NCBI RefSeq assembly: GCF_002272745.1 | Contig: NZ_NPBD01000007.1 | Coordinates: forward strand, 62,001-126,000 | Source of the DNA: Terribacillus saccharophilus | GTDB lineage: Bacteria > Bacillota > Bacilli > Bacillales > Amphibacillaceae | Length of the DNA stretch: 64,000 nucleotides | Reading direction: 5' to 3' | Shown: piece by piece, positions 56,519 through 64,000 of the stretch | Position numbering within the stretch: position 1 is the first letter of the stretch | Layout: each line of letters starts with the position of its first letter | Notes under the pieces: generated by a model | What the model saw: only the letters and a program-made list of their open reading frames with translations | Databases searched by the model: none | What the model was told of the DNA's origin: nothing | Made by a program: the position numbers and the translations under genes

Positions 56519-58330
56519 ATGATAGAGACAAGACAAAGAAAAGAATTTCTGCTCGAATTTATGGAAGATCTGGAAGAAAAAGCGATCAAATCCGGTAGCT
56601 ATCAGGTCCCTTTCCTGGAAAAAATGATTTCCTTTATGGACAGACCAGATGAACCTGAAATTCTGTTGCCTCCTTATAAGGATACTGGAAAAAACATTGC
56701 CGTAAATGCCTATTCTTATGATGAAGAAAATCAAGTATTAGATATTTATCTGGCTGATTATAACTTTGAGCAGAATGAAGAAGATCTGCTTTCCGTCAAC
56801 ATGACTGCTGTTGCTGAAATGGCCAATCGGGCAAAACGTTTTATTACAAATTCAAAGATTCTTCTTAAGACGATTGATCATTCATTGGAAGCCTATGATC
56901 TTGCTAAAGTCATTGATGAAGTAAAGAACAGCTTAAATGAGATTAATATTTTTGTTATCACGAACATGTACTATACTTCCAATAAGCCTGTAGAAATAAC
57001 CATACCTGGTATTGAAACAGTTAATGTTCAAGTATGGGATATCGATCGAGTTCAGCAGCTGATTACTTCTGAGCAGGCTATTGAAACAGACTACATTGAT
57101 TTTGAACGGGACTATGGTGAAACATTTGAAATGATGTTTGTCCCTGACCCCTCGAGCGGTGTGAAGGATTTTGAATGTTATGTAGGTTATATTTCTGCTG
57201 AGCTACTTGCTAAAGCTTATGATGAATGGGGGCAAAAGCTTGTTGAGCGAAATGTCCGTTCATTCCTTCAAGCAAGGGGAGGGACCAACAAAGGAATTCG
57301 CGATACACTAAAAGACCCTTTTCAGCGTATAAAGTTTGTTGCCTATAATAATGGTATTTCAACAGTAGCCCGTACTGGTGACTTTGAACCAGTAAAAGAT
57401 GGTGTAAACCAATTTAAGATTAAAGGATTAAGCGGCTGGCAGATTGTCAACGGCGGTCAAACGACAGCTTCCATTCATAAAGCTTACAAGGATGGGATCA
57501 GCCTTAAGGATGTCTATGTTCAGGCAAAACTTACAATCCTACATGTTAATGAATCTGTTGAAAAAGATCAGCACCAGCTCGAAGATGAAATGATTTCACG
57601 CATTTCACAGTATGCCAATACACAAAACAAGATTAATAAATCAGATCTATTAGCCAATACACGTTTTATGTCTGATCTGGAGAAATTTTCAAGAAACATC
57701 TGGATTCCTGCAATTGATGGAAGAAGATCTGAAAGCAAATGGTACTTTGAACGTGCTAGAGGGCAGTATATGGTTGATATTAACAGGCGCAAACGAGGCA
57801 AAGAACAGACCGACTTTAAGAAGCAATATCCGAAAGATAAAGTCCTGACAAAAGTTGATATGGCTAAGTATTTCATGTCATGGGAAGGCTATCCTCATGT
57901 TTCCAGTAAGGGCGGAGAGGAAGCGTTTAAAAAATTCATGGATCTGAATAAGAGCTTCTGGAGCGGAAGTACCCTAGATAAGATAACATTTTCTGTCTAT
58001 CAAAAACTAATTGCTCGAGCTATAATCAATCTTCGGGTAAAAGAAATTGTTGATGAAATGAAGCTAAGAGGTTACAAAGCAAACGTTCTTTATTATACTA
58101 CTGCAATGATTCATCAGGTATACAGTGAACAGATTGATTTAGTTGGAGTATGGGAAGAACAGTCTCTTTCAGAAAAATGGGATGGTATCATTCGAATAAT
58201 TGCAGATAAGACATTGTCCTATCTTAAAGAATCTGCCGGAGAGCGAAACGTTACACAATGGGCGAAGCAAGAAGCATGCTGGATTCAGTACAAAGAAACC
58301 TGTTCGCAGGAATTGAAAAACTTAATTTAA
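56519..58330 (+). CDS. AIPR-family protein
   Basis: This 603-residue protein has the AIPR domain at about 225-540. FVAYNNGISTVAR, SGWQIVNGGQTTASIHKAY and SQYANTQNKINKSDLLAN are the recognisable blocks. The family is named after abortive-infection phage resistance proteins and recurs in restriction-modification operons. Its biochemical activity is not established. It starts three bases after the nuclease stop and is the last gene before a terminator. Confidence 0.9.
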   Translation: MIETRQRKEFLLEFMEDLEEKAIKSGSYQVPFLEKMISFMDRPDEPEILLPPYKDTGKNIAVNAYSYDEENQVLDIYLADYNFEQNEEDLLSVNMTAVAEMANRAKRFITNSKILLKTIDHSLEAYDLAKVIDEVKNSLNEINIFVITNMYYTSNKPVEITIPGIETVNVQVWDIDRVQQLITSEQAIETDYIDFERDYGETFEMMFVPDPSSGVKDFECYVGYISAELLAKAYDEWGQKLVERNVRSFLQARGGTNKGIRDTLKDPFQRIKFVAYNNGISTVARTGDFEPVKDGVNQFKIKGLSGWQIVNGGQTTASIHKAYKDGISLKDVYVQAKLTILHVNESVEKDQHQLEDEMISRISQYANTQNKINKSDLLANTRFMSDLEKFSRNIWIPAIDGRRSESKWYFERARGQYMVDINRRKRGKEQTDFKKQYPKDKVLTKVDMAKYFMSWEGYPHVSSKGGEEAFKKFMDLNKSFWSGSTLDKITFSVYQKLIARAIINLRVKEIVDEMKLRGYKANVLYYTTAMIHQVYSEQIDLVGVWEEQSLSEKWDGIIRIIADKTLSYLKESAGERNVTQWAKQEACWIQYKETCSQELKNLI

Positions 58331-58336
58331 TCATAT

Positions 58337-58372
58337 CACCCTAATCCTTTAATAGAGATTCAGGGTGTTTTT
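58337..58372 (+). terminator. Terminator of the MORC-Z1-nuclease-AIPR operon
   Basis: CACCCTAATC pairs with GATTCAGGGTG (one bulge) around CTTTAATAGA, followed by TTTTTC. Confidence 0.75.
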
Positions 58373-58374
58373 CA

Positions 58375-58625
58375 TTTAAGAGCCTATGGTGTCTTATAAG
58401 CTCGGCAATAGAATTGACTGCAGTGGTCAAAGTCCTGCTTGATTCCATGCTCCCAAATGCGCATTCATTACATTCCAGCCTTTTTTAAAATTGATTCACT
58501 TCCTGATCCCTGCACACATTTCCAGAGCCTTAGTGACAGCATTCTCCGGCATGGACTGGAACTTTATTGCTTTCATGTTATTGGAGCGCTGTGATTTTGT
58601 TTTATTCTTTAAGGCATATAATCAC
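58375..58625 (-). pseudogene. Interrupted coding remnant, possibly vsr
   Basis: The minus strand shows one frame (about 58615-58499) reading KSQRSNNMKAIKFQSMPENA and on to VTKALEMCAGIRK before a stop. This resembles the N-terminus of Vsr mismatch endonucleases (R-S-x-N-M-x-x-I...P-E). After a frame change a second open stretch, beginning RLECNECAFGSMESSR, continues towards 58340. No start codon with a ribosome binding site or intact gene is present. A decayed Vsr would fit next to a cytosine methyltransferase, but the match covers only about 30 residues and is tentative. Confidence 0.25.
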
Positions 58626-58736
58626 GTCGGTTTAGTGTATATTCTGAAATCTTACACATGACGACCCACATTACACCATTTGGCATTAATCTCAAAAAAT
58701 AAATATGTTATAATTGAAAAGCTGACTAAAAATATA

Positions 58737-58765
58737 TTTACGAACGTTTGTTCTTATATTAAAAT
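58737..58765 (+). promoter_or_regulatory. Methyltransferase promoter with embedded LexA-like box
   Basis: TTTACG (58737-58742) and TAAAAT (58760-58765) are spaced by 17 bases. Between them, CGAACGTTTGTTCT (58741-58754) contains the perfect inverted repeat GAAC-N4-GTTC and matches the Bacillus LexA box CGAACRNRYGTTYC at 12 of 14 positions. Binding there would block the promoter. It could alternatively be an operator for an unknown regulator or the methylase itself. Confidence 0.55.
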
Positions 58766-58802
58766 ATAGAAAGACTACTTCTTATTGAAGTGAGGTTTTA
58801 TA

Positions 58803-60566
58803 ATGAAAAAATTTAAAGTAATGGATCTTTTTGCAGGGGCAGGCGGTCTCAGCAACGGCTTTGAACAGACAGGCAGGTTCGAAGTGAAAGTCGCTGTCGA
58901 AATTAATGAGAACGCACGTAAAACCTACGAAATGAACCACCATAAAGACGTAATTTCATTTGAGGATATTACAAAGCTCCGATATACAGACGAAAATGCA
59001 GAAAGGATTGGTGAATTCTGTGATATAGATGTGGTGATCGGGGGACCGCCATGTCAAGGCTTTTCTAATGCTAATCGGCAGCAGAATACCTTAATTTCTT
59101 CGAATAATAATCTTGTTAAGGAATATTTGCGGGCGATCGAAGAAATTCGTCCTATAGCTTTTGTGATGGAAAACGTGAAAAGCATGGAGTCAGAAAAGCA
59201 TAAGTTCTTTATGAGTGAAGGGGACGAAGTTGAACTTATTAAGCTGGAAATCGAGCCTGTGGAAGAACATATTAAGATCGGCAGAAGTACATATTATTCT
59301 GCTAACTTAAGAAATTTTCTTATGAATGCGTACGAACAGCGAACTGATTTAACACCTTTCATGATTAATAAAGACCTCTTCTCTAAATTAAATACACTTT
59401 TAAAGCATGCTAAAAAGCAATCGACCAAGGATTTATTGCACTTTATAGAGAAAGAGACAAACTATAAATTTTTTATGAAGGTGATAAATAAGCATTGGCT
59501 TAATCAGCATCGTGAATACTGGAATAGCCTCTATCAATTAGATTGGGCTGACTTGGGAGAAACGCTGAAAAATCTTATGAGCAAAAAAACTGAAGAAATT
59601 GCTTCATATGCAGATAAGCTTGAAAACATCATTGAGGCGCAGAAGGTAATACGCAAGATTTCAGAAGTAATTGAGAATAGAGTTTTGTTATTTGATATAG
59701 AAGAAAATCAGTATGATATTGAGATTATCATTAAATCATTTAATGTGTTTAATTATATTAAAAGAAAGTTTAGCAGCTTAGGCTATGCATTAAATGAAGA
59801 TAAGTATATTTTCAATGCCGCTCATTATGGAGTAGCACAGGAAAGAAGCAGATTAGTTTTAATGGGAATAAGAGGCACTTGTTTAAAAACGGAAGATGTC
59901 ATAACGCCTGAGCCATTATTTCATAACAGGGAAGAGTACAACAAAATCTATGATGCTATAGGTGACTTAGAAAACATATCACCCGGGGTAAATGTGAAAG
60001 ATGATGAAATGGATAAGACTTCCCATCGACCACTGCTTGATAGTCCTCTAAATGATTACCTTAATAATATAGAAAAGATATATAACCATGTCAGAACTGA
60101 ATCTCGTGAAGTAGCTCTGAAAAGATTTCAGGCTCTTAAAGAAGGCCAGAACTTTCATAATTTGGATGAATCGTTAAAAACAACCTACACAGATCATAGC
60201 AGAACACAAAATACGATTTATAGAAGACTTGCATATAATGAGCCTTCGGATACTGTACTTAATGCTAGAAAATCGATGTGGGTTCATCCAGTTATAGACA
60301 GAGCTATCAGTATTAGAGAAGCTGCTAGGCTACAATCGTTCCAGGATTCATATAAATTCTGCGGACCAAAGGACTCACAGTATCAGCAAATTGGTAATGC
60401 GGTGCCTCCATTACTTGCTAGGGCTGTTGCAGAGGGAATTTTGCTGTCTTTAGGTGAAGAGGTAAAGGAAAATATTAGAGAAATACTTTTGCCTAAACTT
60501 GTTGTTGAAAATTCGTTAAAAGAACGTGTACGTTCTGAAGTGAAAAGCTTGCGGGTAAAGGTCTAA
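58803..60566 (+). CDS. DNA (cytosine-5-)-methyltransferase
   Basis: This 587-residue methyltransferase has motif I VMDLFAGAGGLSNGF, motif IV GGPPCQGFSN with nucleophile Cys84, motif VI FVMENVKSM with Glu123, motif VIII AHYGVAQERSRLVLMG near 340, motif IX around RRLAYNEPSDTVLNARKS and motif X QIGNAVPPLLARA. The stretch between VI and VIII is about 215 residues, against roughly 40 in M.HhaI, so a large helical insertion is present. It probably protects host DNA from the nucleases on both sides. The target sequence is unknown. AAGTGAGG precedes ATG. Confidence 0.93.
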   Translation: MKKFKVMDLFAGAGGLSNGFEQTGRFEVKVAVEINENARKTYEMNHHKDVISFEDITKLRYTDENAERIGEFCDIDVVIGGPPCQGFSNANRQQNTLISSNNNLVKEYLRAIEEIRPIAFVMENVKSMESEKHKFFMSEGDEVELIKLEIEPVEEHIKIGRSTYYSANLRNFLMNAYEQRTDLTPFMINKDLFSKLNTLLKHAKKQSTKDLLHFIEKETNYKFFMKVINKHWLNQHREYWNSLYQLDWADLGETLKNLMSKKTEEIASYADKLENIIEAQKVIRKISEVIENRVLLFDIEENQYDIEIIIKSFNVFNYIKRKFSSLGYALNEDKYIFNAAHYGVAQERSRLVLMGIRGTCLKTEDVITPEPLFHNREEYNKIYDAIGDLENISPGVNVKDDEMDKTSHRPLLDSPLNDYLNNIEKIYNHVRTESREVALKRFQALKEGQNFHNLDESLKTTYTDHSRTQNTIYRRLAYNEPSDTVLNARKSMWVHPVIDRAISIREAARLQSFQDSYKFCGPKDSQYQQIGNAVPPLLARAVAEGILLSLGEEVKENIREILLPKLVVENSLKERVRSEVKSLRVKV

Positions 60567-61186
60567 TTTAGACTTTTGCCTGTAAACTGTTTAAATATTC
60601 TCATACATAAATATTAAGTTTGCAAAAAAAACATAAGTTTGAAATAAAAAATAACCATCTCGAAATAAGGTGGTTATTTTTTATTTCATCCCCTATCTCT
60701 TATTATACTATCAAGAGCATTTTAGCGTTTGAATCTAACTGAAGATGATTGGGTTAAAGATTAAAAAGATAGTACAAATTAGTGGAAATTTAAGGATGCT
60801 TAAATTTTATTATAGATAATTAAACGTTTACTTAAACAAGTCTATTTATTCTTTTTATTTCTAATATAGTGGAATTGATGGGAATAATAACACTAGTATT
60901 TTATACTAATGATCGCGTTATGCTATACATATACAGAATAGGGGTGACAAGGAAAATAAATAATATGATATCATCATTTCTAATAGTGATGATTGTCCGT
61001 AGCGCATGTAAAAGAACGACAGTTCTGACGATACTGATGCAGCTGCTAAACCAGCAGACTCCTGAAGAAGTCATTCCACAATCATCAACATTAGAAGAGC
61101 CTGTAGCTGAAACCGCTTCAAAAAGGAAGACGCAGGGAGAAGGCGCCCTGAATACATTAGATATTACTGTAGCAGGAGAGTGTAAT
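60567..61186. other. Gap with terminator and possible gene remnant
   Basis: The first part holds the terminator at 60642-60686. From about 61000 to 61180 base composition rises in GC and an open frame continuous with the next gene reads PEEVIPQSSTLEEPVAETAS, which looks coding-like. No ribosome binding site supports its far-upstream start at 60869. It may be a leftover of a deleted gene or, less likely, an N-terminal extension of the nuclease. Confidence 0.4.
60642..60686 (+). terminator. Terminator of the methyltransferase gene
   Basis: AAATAAAAAATAACCA pairs perfectly with TGGTTATTTTTTATTT around a 13-base loop. The 3' arm supplies the T-rich run. Confidence 0.8.
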
Positions 61187-61975
61187 ATGGAGAAAAATCA
61201 TAAATTAGCTTTAATAGTAGCCTATTATTTGTCTAGGTTTTATGTTGATGAGAAGGATCGTACACCACTTGAAAACATTGAAATCTATACGGGAATAACA
61301 AGAGCATTTGATGAAATCGGAAAAAGGTTGAATGTCAAGCCGAAAACGATAAAGAATATGAGAGATCATTTTGATCCTTTACATGGACATAGAAAGGGGT
61401 GGCACCAAGACACTCTTGGTCCGTCTAAATTAGAAGTCTATGAGAAATTTAAAGATCTAAGTGAAGAAGCACTAGTTGCCATTGTAAGAGATATTATAGA
61501 CGTTAACGGCTATAAAGACGAAATTAAACAGAACATAGATATATATACAGAAACTATTGATACAGATGATGACGATGAGCATAAATCAAAAAAGAAATTT
61601 GGTACACGTGGAATAACTGGTAAGAAAGCTGAAGAAATTTTCTTAAATAAATATAACGCTGGGGAAATTAATGGATTAAACTCTTCAATTATTGACTGCC
61701 GAGACAATGGCTGCGGGTACGACTTTGAGGTGGACGTTAAACCAAAAATTGTATTTGAAGTAAAGGGATTAGCAGGATCAAAAGGTGGAGTAAGTTTTAC
61801 TGATAAGGAATGGAGCGTTGCAAAGAAGTTAAGAGATAACTTTAACTTGGTATTAGTAAGTAATGTGAATGATGAGCCTCTAATTCGAATAATAAAAGAT
61901 CCGTATAAACATTTAACTGCTAAGAAAAGGGTGACTAAGACTATAGCAATAAGCTGGTCTGTTGATGAGGTATAA
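61187..61975 (+). CDS. DUF3883-type PD-(D/E)XK nuclease
   Basis: This 262-residue protein's N-terminal half (about 1-110) is a helical domain (LALIVAYYLSRFYVDEKDR, AFDEIGKRLNVKPKTIKNMR) of the kind that precedes nuclease domains in restriction enzymes. The C-terminal half is a restriction-endonuclease-like fold of the DUF3883 type: GKKAEEIFLNKY, GCGYDFEVDVKP with catalytic Asp, VFEVKGLAG with E-x-K, then SFTDKEWSVAKKLRDN. ATG 61187 is chosen because AGGAGAG lies just upstream. The second Z1 helicase follows, so the two likely act together. Confidence 0.78.
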   Translation: MEKNHKLALIVAYYLSRFYVDEKDRTPLENIEIYTGITRAFDEIGKRLNVKPKTIKNMRDHFDPLHGHRKGWHQDTLGPSKLEVYEKFKDLSEEALVAIVRDIIDVNGYKDEIKQNIDIYTETIDTDDDDEHKSKKKFGTRGITGKKAEEIFLNKYNAGEINGLNSSIIDCRDNGCGYDFEVDVKPKIVFEVKGLAGSKGGVSFTDKEWSVAKKLRDNFNLVLVSNVNDEPLIRIIKDPYKHLTAKKRVTKTIAISWSVDEV

Positions 61976-62103
61976 AAGGATGATTCGGAAAAAGGATTCA
62001 TTGCTATCTTTTATAGTGAGATTTTACTAATTTTAATGGATGAAAATTCCTATTAATGGTAAAATTTAAGCTTTGACCACAAAGATATCGGGAGGTTTTA
62101 TAA

Positions 62104-64000
62104 ATGGACCAGCAATTATTTGCAGAAGAGATGGCCATCATTTCTGCTCAGATGTATTTAAACGGTAAAGACATGCTATCCACTCAAGAGACAGAGGATT
62201 TAATTGAGAAGGTTATTCAAGAAATATCCAAACATTCAACGTTAAAAGATGCTGATTTAGATATAGATCCTATTAGAAATGTACTTCAGAGCTACTTGAA
62301 AGATCACACAGAATACGACGATGAAGAAACTGTAATATTAACAAATGACGAAGATAGTGAAAACTGGCTTGAAGTACACCAACGTGATAACAAATGGGAA
62401 CGATGGAGAAGATTCAGAAACCATCTAATTAGAACAAAAAAGCGTTCTGCCTTTCAAACAAACCAGCTTAATAAACTAACTCGCAGGATTCTTTCTAATA
62501 TAGGTAACCCAGCATTGGAGAGCTTTGATAAAAGGGGCCTTGTAGTTGGCTATGTACAGTCTGGTAAAACAGAAAATTACATTGCTCTAGCTAATAAAGC
62601 CATCGATTCCGGATATAAGTTAGTAATAATCTTATCAGGAATTCACAATGATCTTAGAACTCAAACCCAAAAACGTGTAGATGAAGAGATACTTGGAATT
62701 GACACTGAAGATTTTAAAACAATTGTAGGTGTAGGGAAAATAAAAAGCTTAGCTATTAATTCCTTAACTCAACGTACTAATGAGGGTGATATAAATAGCG
62801 CTATAGCTGACTCTTCTATTCATCAGCTCATTACTAAAGAAACTCCTGCAATTATCGTTACAAAGAAAGTGGCTTCTGTGTTAGAGTCTCTAAAAGAAAT
62901 CTTAAGCAAAGTTGATAAAGATCTACCAATCCTTATTATAGATGATGAGGCTGATCAAGCATCAATTGATGTAAAGTCTTCGAGTACAGATAGAAGTGAC
63001 AGTACTTATGTACCTTCTACTATAAATAAGTTAATTAGAGAAAACTTCCTAATGTTTAATAAACGATCTTATGTTGGTTATACGGCGACACCATTTGCAA
63101 ATGTATTAATTGATCATCGCATAGACCATCCTACTTACGGACGGGATCTGTTCCCTAAAGACTTTATTATAGACTTACCTAAACAAGAAGAATACTTAGG
63201 TCCAGATGAGCTATTTGGTTTCGAAGATGGAGAGGGCCTACCATCCTTAATTCAACCTATAGAAGACGATAAGTCAGAGAAACAGGTATATGATGCTACA
63301 GAAATGCCTGATGACCTGTCTAAAGCAATTAAATCGTTTATTATGTCTGCAGCAGTAAGACACTTGAGAGGGCAAGTGAAAGAACATAACTCCATGTTAA
63401 TTCATATTAATAGATCTGTTGACGCTCATGATAAGATCGCTGATGTAGTTAAAAAAGAATTTGGTTCAATAAAGAACATGTTAGATAATGATGAGGATGA
63501 AATCATTGAAGATTTCCATGAGCTTTGGACAGATGATTATATTCCTACATTTAATAAAATGCAGATCTTTGATGAAATTGAACCATGGGATGAAGTGATT
63601 TCTGAGATAAAAAATGTGGTTTTCTTAATTAAAATAATGGTGATAAATGGCGAATCTAATGACAGTCTCGATTATCAAAAGAACATGGATGAGGGATTAT
63701 ATGTAATAGCTATTGGGGGAGATAAACTTTCAAGAGGATTGACGCTAGAGGGACTTACTATTAGTTATTATCTGCGCTCTAGCAAAACTTACGATACACT
63801 AATGCAAATGGGTCGATGGTTCGGATATAAAAAGGACTTTGAGGATCTCTGCAGAATTTATCTCTCTCCTAATTTAATCAAAGATTTTAAAGCAATTGCA
63901 GCTGCAAACTATGAATTTAGGGAATTACTTCAGGCAATGAAAAAAGCAGATAAAAAGCCAATTGAGTTTGGCTTACGAATAAGATCGCACTCTGTTATGG
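62104..64000 (+). CDS. Z1-domain superfamily II helicase-like ATPase (second copy, partial)
   Basis: The frame starts at ATG 62104 with GGAGG upstream and stays open to the window end (632 codons), so the C-terminus is missing. It shares the whole motif set with the first Z1 protein: VGYVQSGKTENY, SGIHNDLRTQTQ, LIIDDEADQASID, VGYTATPFANVLI, IGGDKLSRGLTLEGL and QMGRWFGYKKDF. The N-terminal 130 residues differ. It forms a second module with the DUF3883 nuclease just upstream. A GHKL ATPase partner would have to lie beyond the window or be shared with the first module. Confidence 0.88.
   Translation, partial: MDQQLFAEEMAIISAQMYLNGKDMLSTQETEDLIEKVIQEISKHSTLKDADLDIDPIRNVLQSYLKDHTEYDDEETVILTNDEDSENWLEVHQRDNKWERWRRFRNHLIRTKKRSAFQTNQLNKLTRRILSNIGNPALESFDKRGLVVGYVQSGKTENYIALANKAIDSGYKLVIILSGIHNDLRTQTQKRVDEEILGIDTEDFKTIVGVGKIKSLAINSLTQRTNEGDINSAIADSSIHQLITKETPAIIVTKKVASVLESLKEILSKVDKDLPILIIDDEADQASIDVKSSSTDRSDSTYVPSTINKLIRENFLMFNKRSYVGYTATPFANVLIDHRIDHPTYGRDLFPKDFIIDLPKQEEYLGPDELFGFEDGEGLPSLIQPIEDDKSEKQVYDATEMPDDLSKAIKSFIMSAAVRHLRGQVKEHNSMLIHINRSVDAHDKIADVVKKEFGSIKNMLDNDEDEIIEDFHELWTDDYIPTFNKMQIFDEIEPWDEVISEIKNVVFLIKIMVINGESNDSLDYQKNMDEGLYVIAIGGDKLSRGLTLEGLTISYYLRSSKTYDTLMQMGRWFGYKKDFEDLCRIYLSPNLIKDFKAIAAANYEFRELLQAMKKADKKPIEFGLRIRSHSVM

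Noticed and set aside
60869..61186. Upstream extension of the DUF3883 nuclease to an ATG at 60869
   Set aside because: There is no ribosome binding site there, the first 50 residues look unlike protein, and ATG 61187 has AGGAGAG at proper spacing.
50055..64000. A full SCC element with ccr recombinase
   Set aside because: Only the attachment-like sequence is seen. No recombinase gene or right-end copy of the site occurs in the window, so an SCC element is proposed but not called.

Overview
The window looks like a chromosomal segment of a low-GC Gram-positive bacterium of the Bacillaceae. The evidence is strong AGGAGG-type ribosome binding sites with frequent TTG and GTG starts, CcpA-type cre operators, a LicT-controlled PTS operon, a Rap/Phr-type cassette, a CtaA heme A synthase and a dppA-F peptide operon. 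Genus cannot be fixed from sequence alone. No tRNA, rRNA or CRISPR array was seen.

Layout. 0-4 kb: a peptidase-containing ABC exporter of the bacteriocin type with a very short HlyD-like partner, a possible 52-residue peptide on the other strand, and a decayed IS3-family transposase. 4-7.5 kb: a Gfo/Idh/MocA oxidoreductase, an APC amino-acid permease and a DUF421 membrane protein. 7.5-12.1 kb: a beta-glucoside operon (EIIBCA, 6-phospho-beta-glucosidase, LicT-type antiterminator) with promoter, cre, RAT and attenuator all visible. 12.2-13.1 kb: divergent RidA and HxlR genes. 13.4-19.3 kb: a LacI-regulated sugar ABC importer (binding protein, double ATPase, permease) with a dehydrogenase. 19.4-30.7 kb: two separate acid-sugar catabolic clusters, each headed by a divergent GntR repressor with visible palindromic operators. 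Each contains a DUF1537 kinase, but the transporter, dehydrogenase and aldolase differ. 31-45 kb: a lipoprotein, CutC, and a peptide-use region (pyroglutamyl peptidase, S9 peptidase, amidohydrolase, Lrp regulator, M42 peptidase, DppA and a full Dpp transporter). 45.3-46.5 kb: a Rap-like TPR regulator followed by a 47-residue Phr-like peptide gene. 46.7-49.5 kb: PadR regulator, alpha/beta hydrolase, CtaA and a 58-residue membrane peptide. 49.6 kb: rlmH.

From the 3' end of rlmH onward the window becomes an accessory defence island. rlmH ends in a sequence very close to the SCC attachment site used in staphylococci, and part of it is repeated 67 bases downstream. After an AT-rich orphan gene comes a compact operon: a MORC/MutL-like GHKL ATPase, a Z1-domain superfamily II helicase, a PD-(D/E)XK nuclease (DUF4420) and an AIPR protein. 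A C5-cytosine methyltransferase follows, with its own promoter overlapped by a LexA-like inverted repeat. Then come a DUF3883-type nuclease and a second Z1 helicase that runs off the window. The most interesting observation is this MORC-Z1-nuclease-AIPR-methylase restriction-like system with its second Z1/nuclease module. The family grouping has been noted in comparative genomics, but the two-module arrangement and the possible SOS control of the methylase deserve experimental attention.
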